The notes: generated from the letters alone by a model not told the origin. 15,795 nt of DNA from SAR116 cluster bacterium (GCA_002691725.1 NZIT01000062.1:30270-46064), one strand, 5' to 3'. Shown: positions 5,530-14,379, counted from the stretch's first letter. Program-made: numbers and translations.

Positions 5530-7689
5530 ATGGCATGCGATTCTAATTTTATGGAAGCTATGATATCTGCCATAACGGCTGAAGACCTTTGCCGTCGAAT
5601 TAAGCCATATTATCCGCAACTTGACGCGGACATAATTTCTCGCGCTTATGAGTTCTGTAAAACCTCGCATGAGGGGCAAACCCGGTCGTCGGGTGAGCCA
5701 TATTACACGCACCCGGTTGAGGTTGCGGCTATCCTTGCTGATATGCATCTTGATCCATCGACGATTGTCACCGCGCTATTGCATGATGTTGTTGAGGATA
5801 CCGGCGTTACGCTTGAGCAAATTGAAGATCAATTTTCCCTTGAGATTGCTAATCTTGTTGATGGCGTCACCAAGCTGACCCAGATGGAAATGCAGAGCGA
5901 TAACAAGCAAGCCGAGAACTTTCGCAAGCTGGTTATGGCGATGAGTAATGATATCCGTGTCTTGTTGGTGAAACTGGCTGATCGGACGCATAATATGCGG
6001 ACTATTTTTGCCATCACGAAAGCCGAAAAACGTGAGCGTATTGCCCAGGAAACCTTGAGCATTTTTGCGCCTTTGGCTGAACGTATTGGTTTATCCAGCT
6101 TTCAGAATGAGCTGGAGGATATTTCATTTCAGGTGCTTCATGAAAAACCGCGTGAGTCGATACAGTCAAGATTAGAATATCTGACGGCTAGTGCCAAGGA
6201 TATGATCGAACAGATTAAAAGTGAATTGCAGGAGCATCTGGCGCGCTGTGGGGTGAATTGTCAGGTCACAGGCCGCACCAAAACGCTATATTCCATCTGG
6301 CGCAAAACCCAGAGCAAAAAAGTTGATATGGAGGAGTTATCGGATGTCATGGCATTTCGCATTATTGTCGATGATATCCCGACTTGCTATCAGGCGCTTG
6401 GGCTATTGCATACGCATTATCAGACCGTCATGGGGCGTTTCAAAGATTATATTTCAACGCCCAAAACCAATCAGTACCAATCGCTACATACTACCATTAT
6501 TGGCCCGTATAAGAAAAAGATTGAGATACAGATTCGCACCGAAGCCATGCACCGTTTCGCTGAGGATGGCGTGGCCGCCCATTGGCGATATAAAACCGGT
6601 AAAACTCAGATTAACCCTAGCGATATCAAAGGCTTTAACTGGCTCAATGATTTGCGCGATATGCTTAATCAGGCAGAAACCCCTGAGGAGTTTTTGGAAA
6701 ACACCCAGCTTGAGATGTATCGCGATCAGGTGTTCTGCTTCACCCCCAAAGGCCGTCTGATTGCTTTGCCGCGAAATGCCACCGCGATAGATTTTGCCTA
6801 TGCGGTGCATTCGGATATAGGCAATACTTGTGTTGGCGTTCGGATCAACGGCAAGCATCGGCAATTAGCCACGGTTTTATCTAATGGTGATCAGGTTGAA
6901 ATTATTACCAGTTCTGATGCGATCCCTAACGCTGAGTGGGAAGACTTTATGGCGACAGGGCGCGCGCGCTCAGCCTTGCGGCGGTTTATCAGAATCAAAA
7001 AAGAAGCTGAGTTTTCGCGTCTTGGCCGGGCTCTGCTTGAAAAAGATAGCCGCAAGCATAATCTCAAATTATCGGATGAAATGCTGGAGCCTTGTTTGAT
7101 CGGCTTTGAGGCTGAAACCGTTCAGCATCTCTATGCGCTGGTCGGTGAGGGGACGGTTAATACCATGCGTATTTTGCAAAAACTTGTTCCTGAATTAAGG
7201 CCAATCATAAAGCCAAGTAAAAGCACCACTAAACAACAAAACGTTGCCTTGGAGATTAAGGGATTGGTGCCGGGGATGGCGGTGCATAACGGCAATTGCT
7301 GCTACCCTTTGCCCGGTGAGCGAATTGTTGGCATTATCACAACCGGCAAAGGCATAACGGTGCATCGGGTCGATTGTTCTGTGCTTGAGAAGTTTAACAA
7401 CATGCCTGAATTATGGCTTGATATTGAATGGGATAAAGAAGGCTCGGCGCATGTTTCCGGGCGCTTGATCGTTGTCTTGCTGAATGAGCCGGGTAGCCTT
7501 GCCTCAATCACCATGCTGATCAGCCAGTATGATGGCAATATCAGCAATATTCACTTGCTGGAACGGTCATCTGATTTTTTCCGCTTTCAGCTAGATGTTG
7601 AGGTGACTCATATTAAACATCTGAATGCGATTTTAGCGGCCATGCGGTCGAATAAGTTTGTTGAGAGTGTTGAGCGAGAAAAGTTATGA
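5530..7689 (+). CDS. bifunctional (p)ppGpp synthetase/hydrolase, RSH family
   Basis: This enzyme makes and degrades the stringent-response alarmone (p)ppGpp. With ATG 5530 it has 719 residues, full length for a long RSH. The HD hydrolase domain keeps His61, His85-Asp86 (LLHDVVED) and Asp151 (LADRTHN). The synthetase domain keeps Asp272, RFKD (303-306), Tyr316 (NQYQSLHT) and Glu332 (EIQIRT). RFKD is the RxKD form of bifunctional enzymes, not the ExDD form of RelA. A TGS domain follows (about 398-462), then a Cys-containing zinc-finger/RIS region (Cys590, Cys591, Cys616) and a C-terminal ACT domain (about 645-717). Both catalytic sites look intact. The start is uncertain: TTG 5524 and ATGs at 5530, 5551 and 5560 are in frame and none has a strong ribosome site. 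Its stop overlaps pdxJ by 4 nt (ATGA). Confidence 0.95.
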   Translation: MACDSNFMEAMISAITAEDLCRRIKPYYPQLDADIISRAYEFCKTSHEGQTRSSGEPYYTHPVEVAAILADMHLDPSTIVTALLHDVVEDTGVTLEQIEDQFSLEIANLVDGVTKLTQMEMQSDNKQAENFRKLVMAMSNDIRVLLVKLADRTHNMRTIFAITKAEKRERIAQETLSIFAPLAERIGLSSFQNELEDISFQVLHEKPRESIQSRLEYLTASAKDMIEQIKSELQEHLARCGVNCQVTGRTKTLYSIWRKTQSKKVDMEELSDVMAFRIIVDDIPTCYQALGLLHTHYQTVMGRFKDYISTPKTNQYQSLHTTIIGPYKKKIEIQIRTEAMHRFAEDGVAAHWRYKTGKTQINPSDIKGFNWLNDLRDMLNQAETPEEFLENTQLEMYRDQVFCFTPKGRLIALPRNATAIDFAYAVHSDIGNTCVGVRINGKHRQLATVLSNGDQVEIITSSDAIPNAEWEDFMATGRARSALRRFIRIKKEAEFSRLGRALLEKDSRKHNLKLSDEMLEPCLIGFEAETVQHLYALVGEGTVNTMRILQKLVPELRPIIKPSKSTTKQQNVALEIKGLVPGMAVHNGNCCYPLPGERIVGIITTGKGITVHRVDCSVLEKFNNMPELWLDIEWDKEGSAHVSGRLIVVLLNEPGSLASITMLISQYDGNISNIHLLERSSDFFRFQLDVEVTHIKHLNAILAAMRSNKFVESVEREKL

Positions 7690-8477
7690 CAATGAAGCCG
7701 ATTTCATCAGACCCAAAACCAATTACTCAGGCGCCAATTACTCAAGTGCCGTATTTGCGATTAGGGGTCAATATTGATCATGTGGCGACAATCCGCAATG
7801 CCCGTGGCGGTAGCCATCCTGAGCCTGTAAAGGCAGCGCTATTGGCGGAACAGGCTGGTGCGGATGGCATTACAGCACACTTGCGCGAAGACCGCCGTCA
7901 TATCCGTGAGGCTGATCTTGAGGCGCTGAAAGCAGAACTATCGGTGCCGCTTAATCTCGAAATGGCGGCAACGGATGAGATGCTGAATATTGCGCTTGCA
8001 ACGATGCCGAATGCGGCCTGTTTCGTACCTGAAAAACGTGAAGAAGTCACAACCGAAGGCGGTCTTGATGTGGTTGGAATGCGGGCGCGGCTTGCGCCTG
8101 TTCTGGCAACGCTGAAAGACGCTGGTATCAGGCTATCGCTCTTTATTGAGGCTAGTCCAGATCAGCTTAATGCGGCGGCTGATCTGGGGGCTGATATCGT
8201 TGAATTACATACCGGGCGTTATTGTGATTTGCCCGCCGGTGCCGAAAGGGATGCCGAATATGCGCGCATTGTAGCGGCGGCAGAACTAACCCGGTCATTA
8301 GGCTTGGAATGTCACGCCGGGCATGGCTTGCGGTTTGATAATGTTGCCCCGATTGCCGCGCTCCCCGAAATTGTCGAGCTTAATATTGGGCATTTCTTGA
8401 TCGGTGAGAGCGTCATGATGGGTCTGCAACCAGCGATTATAGAAATGCGCCGCCATATGGACGAAGCGCGAGGCTGA
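7686..8477 (+). CDS. pdxJ: pyridoxine 5'-phosphate synthase
   Basis: PdxJ condenses 1-deoxy-D-xylulose 5-phosphate with 3-amino-2-oxopropyl phosphate to make pyridoxine phosphate, the precursor of PLP. This is a TIM-barrel enzyme of 263 residues. Conserved stretches are [17 protein letters not shown] (26-42), [13 protein letters not shown] with His65 and Arg67, NLEMA with Glu92, [27 protein letters not shown] with His213, and [13 protein letters not shown]. About 24 residues precede the normal family start, and they include a tandem [10 protein letters not shown] duplication. The ATG overlaps the rsh stop (ATGA) and the stop overlaps the acpS ATG by one base, implying translational coupling. 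An alternative ATG lies at 7692. Confidence 0.96.
   Translation: MTMKPISSDPKPITQAPITQVPYLRLGVNIDHVATIRNARGGSHPEPVKAALLAEQAGADGITAHLREDRRHIREADLEALKAELSVPLNLEMAATDEMLNIALATMPNAACFVPEKREEVTTEGGLDVVGMRARLAPVLATLKDAGIRLSLFIEASPDQLNAAADLGADIVELHTGRYCDLPAGAERDAEYARIVAAAELTRSLGLECHAGHGLRFDNVAPIAALPEIVELNIGHFLIGESVMMGLQPAIIEMRRHMDEARG
7719..7748 (+). repeat. in-frame 15-bp tandem duplication in the pdxJ N-terminal extension
   Basis: Units 7719-7733 and 7734-7748 match at 13 of 15 positions and start on codon boundaries. They encode PITQA and PITQV, residues 12-21, just before the conserved TIM-barrel start. Confidence 0.8.
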
Positions 8478-8866
8478 TGATTATTGGTATCGGAACAGAT
8501 ATGACAGTCACCGCTCGCATTGAGGCATCTTGCCAGCGGCTTGGCAATCGGTTCCTTGACCGCATATTCACATCGGCAGAACAAAGCGAGTCTATTACCC
8601 GTGGAAGCCGCCGCATGGATTTTCTGGCGAGCCGGTTTGCTGCCAAAGAAGCGGTCTGGAAAGCCATAAATGCTGATCGTCAGGCGGTTATTGCGCTTAA
8701 TGAGATTGAAATCCTGCCTGATCCGTCAGGGGCGCCGAAAGTCACGCTTTATGGGTCGGCATTGAATGTTGCCAGGGCAAAAGGCCTCAAAAACTGGCAA
8801 ATTGATATCTCATTATCGGATGAATCAGGCTTGGCACTTGCTTTTGTAGTCTTTTCTGCGCCATAA
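8477..8866 (+). CDS. acpS: holo-[acyl-carrier-protein] synthase
   Basis: AcpS transfers 4'-phosphopantetheine from CoA to acyl carrier protein, switching on fatty-acid synthesis. Its 129 residues match the short trimeric AcpS type. IGTDMTVTARIE (5-16) holds the Mg ligand Asp8, and SRFAAKEAVWKA (52-63) holds Glu58 and the following Lys. The C-terminal strand reads QIDISLSDESGLALAFVV. The ATG shares one base with the pdxJ stop (TGATG); GAGG lies very close upstream, so initiation is probably coupled. A 49-nt gap to lepB follows, with no convincing promoter or terminator. Confidence 0.95.
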   Translation: MIIGIGTDMTVTARIEASCQRLGNRFLDRIFTSAEQSESITRGSRRMDFLASRFAAKEAVWKAINADRQAVIALNEIEILPDPSGAPKVTLYGSALNVARAKGLKNWQIDISLSDESGLALAFVVFSAP

Positions 8867-8906
8867 CACCATTTGAATAATAGAATGTTATGTGATCATA
8901 AAGAAA

Positions 8907-8910
8907 GAGG
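8907..8910 (+). promoter_or_regulatory. ribosome binding site that fixes the lepB start
   Basis: GAGG at 8907-8910 lies 5 nt before ATG 8916. The frame is open back to a GTG at 8892, but that codon has no ribosome site, so the ATG is preferred. Confidence 0.6.
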
Positions 8911-8915
8911 CAGTG

Positions 8916-9650
8916 ATGGAAAAGAAATCGTCATCATGGTTTGATTTTGCCAAGACAATATTTTGGGCGATTGTTATCGCTGTTATTTTTAGGTCCTTTT
9001 TGTTTGAGCCGTTCAGTATTCCATCAGGATCAATGATACCGACATTGCGTGTTGGTGATTATCTTTTTGTATCAAAATACTCTTATGGGTATTCAAGCTA
9101 TTCTTTTCCATTCGGGGTTATCCCGATCAAAGATAGAGTCTGGCGGGGTGAACCTGAATATGGTGATGTTGTGGTATTCAGGCGTCCGGGCAATGAGAGT
9201 GTTGATTATATCAAGCGGCTGGTTGGCAAACCTGGCGACCGTATTCAAGTCATTGATAGCGTTCTTTATATCAATGGTCAGGCTTTGCCGCGCGTTGAAC
9301 ATGATCTTGATCCAGCAGACCCGGCCGCCGCTGATGCCGCTGTTCAGGCCTATATGGAAACCATGCCAAATGGACGCGAATATATGATTTTGGAACGTCT
9401 GGATAAACCTTATCCGCTATCTAATAATACCAGAGAGTTTTTGGTTGATGATGGGCATTACTTCTTTATGGGCGATAATCGGGACAGATCAAATGATAGC
9501 CGCATGTCGGTTGGCAATGTGCCAGAAAAGAACCTCATTGGACGGGCTGAGTTTTTGTTTTTCTCGCATAATGGCTCTGCCCATATCTGGGAGATTTGGA
9601 AATGGCCATATGCAATTCGCTTTAGCCGTATCGGAATGGGTATAGACTAA
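8916..9650 (+). CDS. lepB: signal peptidase I
   Basis: LepB cleaves signal peptides from exported proteins at the outer face of the inner membrane. It has 244 residues. A single N-terminal membrane segment (about 11-30, rich in Phe, Ile and Val) follows a short charged start. The catalytic Ser is Ser39 in SIPSGSMIPTL and the general base is Lys100 in VDYIKRLVGKPGD. The conserved box GDNRDRSNDSR spans 186-196. The region between the catalytic boxes (about 125-175) has a moderate insertion. TAA 9648-9650 is followed directly by the rnc ATG with no gap, placing lepB at the head of a tight lepB-rnc-era-recO-parC unit. Confidence 0.96.
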   Translation: MEKKSSSWFDFAKTIFWAIVIAVIFRSFLFEPFSIPSGSMIPTLRVGDYLFVSKYSYGYSSYSFPFGVIPIKDRVWRGEPEYGDVVVFRRPGNESVDYIKRLVGKPGDRIQVIDSVLYINGQALPRVEHDLDPADPAAADAAVQAYMETMPNGREYMILERLDKPYPLSNNTREFLVDDGHYFFMGDNRDRSNDSRMSVGNVPEKNLIGRAEFLFFSHNGSAHIWEIWKWPYAIRFSRIGMGID

Positions 9651-10448
9651 ATGGGCAAAACAAAGCCAGAACTACCTGACCATAGTATCCCAGATCATAT
9701 TAGTGAGGCGCAAAAATCTCTGGAAGATAAGATCAGCTACCATTTTGCTGACCGTAATTTGCTCATCGAGGCGATGACGCATCCCAGCATTAATAATAGC
9801 ACTAATTCTGGCATAGCTTCTGATATTAATAATCAGCGGCTTGAGTTTTTGGGGGATAGGGTAATTAATCTGATCATTGCTGATGCTATATTCACCCAAG
9901 TCACTGATGAGCGTGAGGGTGTTCTAACGCGGTTTTATCATGATTGTGTTGATAATTTCACCATGACAGAATTAGCGCGTCAGTTATCGCTGGGGCAGGC
10001 GCTCTTGGTTCAGCCAAATACCGACCTTGCTAATACTGATAAAGTGCTTGCTGATGCGTTAGAGGCCTTAATCGGCGCGATCTGGCGTGATGCAGGCTAT
10101 GATGAGGCTAAGCGTGTTGTGCTGTCGATCTGGGATGAAAAGCTGGCGACACGCCAACAACTTGAAAAAGATGCCAAGTCTCGCTTGCAAGAATATGCGC
10201 TTAAACATTTTTCGGTCTTGCCCGAATATAGCATTGTTGCTCGCACAGGGCCTGCTCATGCGCCGGAGTTCACCACTGCCATAATGCTAAATGGTCAATC
10301 CATTGAGGCGAAGGGCAGCTCACGCCAGCTGGCTGAACAACATGCGGCGGCGGCATGGTTAGATAAACACGGCCATTCTGACAAACCATTAGCAAAGCCA
10401 TCAGCAAAACCATTAGCAAAGCCATTATTGGGGGGCAAAAGCCAATGA
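9651..10448 (+). CDS. rnc: ribonuclease III
   Basis: RNase III cuts double-stranded RNA, including the rRNA precursor. The protein has 265 residues, against 226 in E. coli. The catalytic domain carries QRLEFLGDRVINL (62-74) and DALEALIGAIW (135-145). Glu65, Asp69, Asp135 and Glu138 match the four main metal ligands, but the first signature position, usually Glu (Glu38 in E. coli), is Gln62. The loop between HPS (44-46) and the signature is longer than in E. coli. A dsRNA-binding domain follows (about 174-240: RLQEYAL, EFTTAIMLNG, GSSRQLAEQHAAAAWL). The C-terminus adds a KPLA-type repeat. The stop overlaps the era ATG (ATGA). Confidence 0.96.
   Translation: MGKTKPELPDHSIPDHISEAQKSLEDKISYHFADRNLLIEAMTHPSINNSTNSGIASDINNQRLEFLGDRVINLIIADAIFTQVTDEREGVLTRFYHDCVDNFTMTELARQLSLGQALLVQPNTDLANTDKVLADALEALIGAIWRDAGYDEAKRVVLSIWDEKLATRQQLEKDAKSRLQEYALKHFSVLPEYSIVARTGPAHAPEFTTAIMLNGQSIEAKGSSRQLAEQHAAAAWLDKHGHSDKPLAKPSAKPLAKPLLGGKSQ
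10383..10430 (+). repeat. in-frame 12-bp tandem repeat (4 units) at the rnc C-terminus
   Basis: Four codon-aligned 12-bp units, 10383-10394, 10395-10406, 10407-10418 and 10419-10430, encode KPLA, KPSA, KPLA and KPLL. They follow the dsRNA-binding domain and form a basic, proline-rich tail of RNase III. Confidence 0.85.
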
Positions 10449-11338
10449 CCAAAGCAGGTTTTGTATCGCTGATCGGGGCGCCTAATGCTGGCAAGTCAAC
10501 CTTGATGAATACCATGATTGGACAAAAAGTTTCTATCGTCACACCAAAGGTGCAAACCACGCGGAGCTGTATTCGCGGCATTGCCATGGAAAAGCAAAGC
10601 CAGGTGATTTTTGTTGATACGCCGGGCATTTTTCAACCGAAGCGCCGACTTGATCGAGCGATGGTAAGTGCTGCATGGCAAGGCGCTGGTGATAGTGATG
10701 TGATTATGCTCGTGCATGATGTGGCGCGCGCGCAGATTGATGCTGATACGATGCGGATTGTCGACAGTATCAAAGAAAAGCAGGTGAAAGCCGCGCTTAT
10801 TCTCAACAAAATTGATCTAACATCGCCTGAACATGTGATCAAGCGAACAAGTGCGCTGTCAGAGCTTTATGATTTTACCAAAATCTTTATGGTATCTGCG
10901 GAAAAAGCCAAAGGCACGGATGATATTCTGGCATGGCTCGCAGAGCAAATGCCCGATAGCCCTTATTTATATGATCCTGATGATCTGTCTGATCTGCCTC
11001 AACGCTTGCTGGCGGCGGAAATTTTGCGTGAAAAACTGTTTCTTAATCTGCACGAAGAACTGCCTTATCAGCTCACCGTAGAAACCGAGGAATGGGTTGA
11101 ACGTGATGATGGTAGCGCCGAAGTCAGATGCTCCATTTATGTCGCAAGAGAAGGCCATCGCGGCATTATTCTGGGGCAGGGCGGCAAAACCATTGGCCGT
11201 ATTGGGAAAGCAGCAAGGCAAGAATTAGAGGCGATGCTGGATCGTCGGGTGCATTTATTCACCCATGTCAAATTTCGTAAAAATTGGCTAGATGATCCTG
11301 CCCGATACAGGGATTGGGGTTTAGACTTCAATGCCTGA
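10445..11338 (+). CDS. era: GTPase Era, 16S rRNA maturation and 30S assembly
   Basis: Era binds the 3' end of 16S rRNA and helps mature the 30S subunit. It has 297 residues, the usual length. GTPase motifs are G1 GAPNAGKS (11-18), G3 DTPG (58-61), G4 NKID (121-124) and G5 SAEK (151-154). A KH domain follows with GHRGIILGQGGKTIGRIG (237-254), then the end HVKFRKNWLDDP. The ATG overlaps the rnc stop by 4 nt, and a six-G run (10430-10435) upstream can act as the ribosome site. RNase III and Era both act in ribosome maturation, and rnc-era pairing is widespread in bacteria. recO begins 2 nt after the stop. Confidence 0.97.
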   Translation: MTKAGFVSLIGAPNAGKSTLMNTMIGQKVSIVTPKVQTTRSCIRGIAMEKQSQVIFVDTPGIFQPKRRLDRAMVSAAWQGAGDSDVIMLVHDVARAQIDADTMRIVDSIKEKQVKAALILNKIDLTSPEHVIKRTSALSELYDFTKIFMVSAEKAKGTDDILAWLAEQMPDSPYLYDPDDLSDLPQRLLAAEILREKLFLNLHEELPYQLTVETEEWVERDDGSAEVRCSIYVAREGHRGIILGQGGKTIGRIGKAARQELEAMLDRRVHLFTHVKFRKNWLDDPARYRDWGLDFNA

Positions 11339-11340
11339 TC

Positions 11341-12159
11341 ATGCCTGAATGGACGGATACCGCTATCATCATTGATTGCCGACCGCATGGCGAACATGCG
11401 GCAATTGTGCATGTCCTGACACAGCATCATGGGCGTTATGCCGGGCTGGTTAGAGGTGGTCAAGGGCGCAATATGCGGCCAATCATGCAACCCGGAAATC
11501 AAGTTTCAGTGAGCTGGCGGGCGCGCCTCGATGAACATCTCGGCAGCATGACAATGGAACTGGCTAATGCTCATGCGGCAACAATTATGAATGACCGAAT
11601 GCAGCTGGTGGCATTAACTTCAATCTGTGCTTTACTGCAAGCCGCGATTGCCGAAAGAGAGCCGGTTGAACCTGTTTATGATGCGACGGCGGCGATGTTA
11701 GAGCTGTTATCATCTGATATGGATACACCGCTTTGGCTGGCGGCGTATATTCGCTGGGAAATTGGCTTGCTGGCGGTGGCTGGCTTTGGGCTGGAACTTG
11801 ACCGCTGTGCGGTTAGTGGCGTCACCGAAGGCCTGCGTTATGTCAGCCCCAGAAGCGGCGGTGCCGTGACCTCAGAAGCGGCGGGCGAACATATCCCTCG
11901 CTTGCTCGTCCTACCCGGTTTTTTGGGCGGCGACGCAAAATCACTTGAAGAAGATGTCATCAATGGTATTCGTATGACAGGACATTTCATTGCGCGCCGT
12001 ATCTTTGGGGTGCATCATCAACCTATGGCAGAGGCAAGGCAACGATTGCAAGATATGGTGATGCTGCAATTTGGTAAGGATCAATTTGATAAAGACCAAT
12101 TTGGTAAAAATATGGCGTCTGATATTACATATGATCATCCCTCGCATGAGGAAGGATAA
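11341..12159 (+). CDS. recO: DNA repair and recombination mediator RecO
   Basis: RecO acts with RecR to load RecA on SSB-coated single-stranded DNA. From ATG 11341 it has 272 residues. The N-terminal OB-fold begins EWTDTAIIIDCRPHGEHAAIV and includes HHGRYAGLVRGG. The helical C-terminal part contains GFGLELDRCAVSG and LRYVSPRSGGAV (166-177), typical of alphaproteobacterial RecO. The frame is open to a TTG at 11314 inside era, but the family start fits ATG 11341, two bases after the era stop. No Shine-Dalgarno is visible, so initiation is probably coupled to era. The C-terminus carries a threefold QFGKD-type repeat. The purine-rich 3' end supplies the parC ribosome site. Confidence 0.93.
   Translation: MPEWTDTAIIIDCRPHGEHAAIVHVLTQHHGRYAGLVRGGQGRNMRPIMQPGNQVSVSWRARLDEHLGSMTMELANAHAATIMNDRMQLVALTSICALLQAAIAEREPVEPVYDATAAMLELLSSDMDTPLWLAAYIRWEIGLLAVAGFGLELDRCAVSGVTEGLRYVSPRSGGAVTSEAAGEHIPRLLVLPGFLGGDAKSLEEDVINGIRMTGHFIARRIFGVHHQPMAEARQRLQDMVMLQFGKDQFDKDQFGKNMASDITYDHPSHEEG
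12067..12111 (+). repeat. in-frame 15-bp tandem triplication near the recO C-terminus
   Basis: Three codon-aligned 15-bp units, 12067-12081, 12082-12096 and 12097-12111, encode QFGKD, QFDKD and QFGKN (residues 243-257). They lie after the conserved RecO fold and 15 residues before the end. Confidence 0.85.
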
Positions 12160-12165
12160 GCGAAG

Positions 12166-14367
12166 ATGGCTGAAAATGAATTGATCAAAACTGATTTTTC
12201 GTCAGAGCTAAGCCAGCGCTATCTTGCTTATGCCTTATCAACCATTACCTCACGATCATTGCCTGATGTTCGTGATGGGCTGAAACCTGTTCATCGCCGC
12301 CTGCTCTATGCGATGCGGCTATTGCGCCTTGATCCGGGGCAGGGTTTCAAAAAATCAGCGCGTGTTGTTGGTGATGTTATGGGTAAGTTTCACCCGCATG
12401 GTGATGCTGCGATTTATGATGCGATGGTCAGATTAGCGCAAGAGTTTGCTATGCGCTATCCACTGGTTGATGGGCAGGGGAATTTTGGCAATATCGATGG
12501 TGATAACGCAGCGGCGATGCGCTATACCGAAGCCCGAATGACGCTAGTCGCTCAGCTCTTGCTTGACGGCATTGACGAGGATGCTGTGGATTTCCGGCAA
12601 ACCTATGATGGTGAGGGCGAGGAGCCGGTCATCTTGCCAGCGGCTTTCCCTAACCTCCTGGCCAATGGCGCACAAGGTATTGCTGTTGGTATGGCAACGT
12701 CAATTCCGCCGCATAATGCCATTGAGCTAATCGATGCCGCCTTGCATTTGATCAAGCATCCTAATGCTAGCCATGCCAAGATGCTGGATTTTATCAAAGG
12801 CCCTGATTTTCCGACTGGCGGAGTGTTAATAGAAGCGCCCGAACAACTGGCTGAGGCCTATGCCACTGGTCGGGGGGCGTTTAGGTTGCGGGCGGCATGG
12901 CAATGTGAAACCGAAAAAGGCGGCGGCTGGAAAATTATCATCACCGCCATCCCCTATCAGGTTCAGAAAGCCAGATTGATTGAAAAAATGGCTGAATTGA
13001 TGCAAGCCAAAAAATTGCCTTTCATTGCTGATATTATGGACGAATCTGCCGAAGATATTCGGCTTGTCATTGAACCTAAATCACGTCGGATTGATCCGAA
13101 ACTATTGATGGAAAATCTGTTTCGGATGACTGATCTGGAATATCGGATTGGGCTTAATCTGAATGTCTTGGATGGCACAGGAACGCCTGGGGTGATGTCT
13201 ATAAAAGACGCTTTGCTGGCGTGGATTGATCATCAGTTGGTTGTGTTACGGCGGCGCACATCACATAGGCTGAACAAGATTACCGCCCGCCTGGAAGTGC
13301 TGGAAGGGTATCTGGTTGTCTATCTCAATCTTGATGAAGTCATTGCCATTATCCGTGAAGAAGATCACCCTCGACCACGGCTGATGGAGCGTTTCGGGCT
13401 CAATGAGAATCAGGCTAATGCGATATTGGATATGCGGCTGCGGTCATTGCGCAGGCTTGAGGAAATGGAGCTTGGAAAAGAGCGTGATGATCTTAATGCT
13501 GAGGCCGCAGACCTCAACGCTATGATGGCTGATGAGGGGCGTCAGAGAGCTGTGATTACGTCCAGTATTAAGGCCATGCGGGCGCAGTTTATAAAAACTG
13601 ATCAGCGTCTAACACGGATAGAACCGCAGCCTGTTTTAGATAGTGATCCGGCGGAAATGCTGGTCGAAAAAGAAGCGGTGACGATTGTCTGTTCAGAAAA
13701 TGGCTGGATCAGGAGCATGAAGGGCCGTATTGAGCCTGATGCTGATATTCGTCTCAGAGAAGGTGATGCGCCTAAATTTCATCTTCATGCCGATAGCACA
13801 GATCGGTTGGTGATCGGCCTGGAAAATGGCCGTTTCTATACCATTTCCATTGATAAACTGCCCGGTGGCCGGGGCTTTGGTGAGCCATTGGCGTTGATGA
13901 TAGATATCGCGGTTGATACCCCTATCATTTCCATTATGGTGGTGAAACCGGGCAAGATATTGCTGGCCTCGTCATCGGGGCATGGCTTTATTACTGAGAT
14001 TGATCAGCTTATTGCTCAGACGAAAACTGGCCGTCAGGTCATGACTGTGATGGATAAGGCGCGGATGATTGCGGCAAAACCGCTAGCTGGTGAGAGCGTC
14101 GCGCTGGTTGGCAGTAACCGAAAAATGTTGATCATCAATGCCGATGATATCCCCGTTATGGCCAAAGGCAGAGGTGTGATTTTACAGCGCTATAAAGATG
14201 CGTGGCTTGCTGATGCGACAAGCTTTAGGGCTGAGGACGGCTTGAGCTGGGTGCAATCAGGTGGCCGGACAAGAACAGAAAGAGATATCACGCCTTGGGT
14301 TGGCAAACGCGCTGGCGCTGGTAAAATTGTTCCTGTTGGATTTCCAAAACCGCCAAGATTTACCTAA
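12166..14367 (+). CDS. parC: DNA topoisomerase IV subunit A
   Basis: ParC is the DNA-breaking subunit of topoisomerase IV, which separates linked daughter chromosomes. It has 733 residues. The catalytic tyrosine is Tyr120 in AMRYTEARM. The winged-helix region holds [17 protein letters not shown] and [20 protein letters not shown]. At the positions of E. coli ParC Ser80 and Glu84, the quinolone contacts, it has Ala81 and Asp85. A long coiled coil (about 360-460) is followed by a short beta-pinwheel domain without the GyrA box QRRGGKG; only a degenerate [11 protein letters not shown] is seen, which supports ParC over GyrA. The ATG is 6 nt after recO, with GAGGAAGGA (12148-12156) upstream. The next gene is convergent, 12 nt away. 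parE is not in the window. Confidence 0.95.
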   Translation: MAENELIKTDFSSELSQRYLAYALSTITSRSLPDVRDGLKPVHRRLLYAMRLLRLDPGQGFKKSARVVGDVMGKFHPHGDAAIYDAMVRLAQEFAMRYPLVDGQGNFGNIDGDNAAAMRYTEARMTLVAQLLLDGIDEDAVDFRQTYDGEGEEPVILPAAFPNLLANGAQGIAVGMATSIPPHNAIELIDAALHLIKHPNASHAKMLDFIKGPDFPTGGVLIEAPEQLAEAYATGRGAFRLRAAWQCETEKGGGWKIIITAIPYQVQKARLIEKMAELMQAKKLPFIADIMDESAEDIRLVIEPKSRRIDPKLLMENLFRMTDLEYRIGLNLNVLDGTGTPGVMSIKDALLAWIDHQLVVLRRRTSHRLNKITARLEVLEGYLVVYLNLDEVIAIIREEDHPRPRLMERFGLNENQANAILDMRLRSLRRLEEMELGKERDDLNAEAADLNAMMADEGRQRAVITSSIKAMRAQFIKTDQRLTRIEPQPVLDSDPAEMLVEKEAVTIVCSENGWIRSMKGRIEPDADIRLREGDAPKFHLHADSTDRLVIGLENGRFYTISIDKLPGGRGFGEPLALMIDIAVDTPIISIMVVKPGKILLASSSGHGFITEIDQLIAQTKTGRQVMTVMDKARMIAAKPLAGESVALVGSNRKMLIINADDIPVMAKGRGVILQRYKDAWLADATSFRAEDGLSWVQSGGRTRTERDITPWVGKRAGAGKIVPVGFPKPPRFT

Positions 14368-14379
14368 ATCTGCGACGTC

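Noticed and set aside
5347..5748. A 133-residue minus-strand frame crossing the rpoZ-rsh gap
   Set aside because: It overlaps the ends of two well-supported genes and shows no motif or ribosome site, so no antisense gene can be supported.
6323..6864. Open frames of 145 (plus) and 126 (minus) residues inside rsh
   Set aside because: They lie within the synthetase and TGS domains of an intact gene and have no recognisable domains; both are by-products of the coding frame.
10383..10430. Short regular repeats that could suggest a CRISPR-like array
   Set aside because: Units are only 12 bp, contiguous without spacers, and translate in frame as part of RNase III.
11314..11340. TTG start that would lengthen RecO by nine residues into era
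   Set aside because: The family start fits MPEWTDTAI at ATG 11341, just after the era stop; the TTG has no ribosome site.
11137..11502. A 121-residue minus-strand frame across the era-recO junction
   Set aside because: Wholly antisense to conserved Era KH-domain and RecO OB-fold coding sequence, with no family resemblance of its own.
12166..14367. Reading this gene as gyrA
   Set aside because: It is shorter than GyrA, lacks the GyrA box QRRGGKG, and lies after recO as parC does in other alphaproteobacteria.
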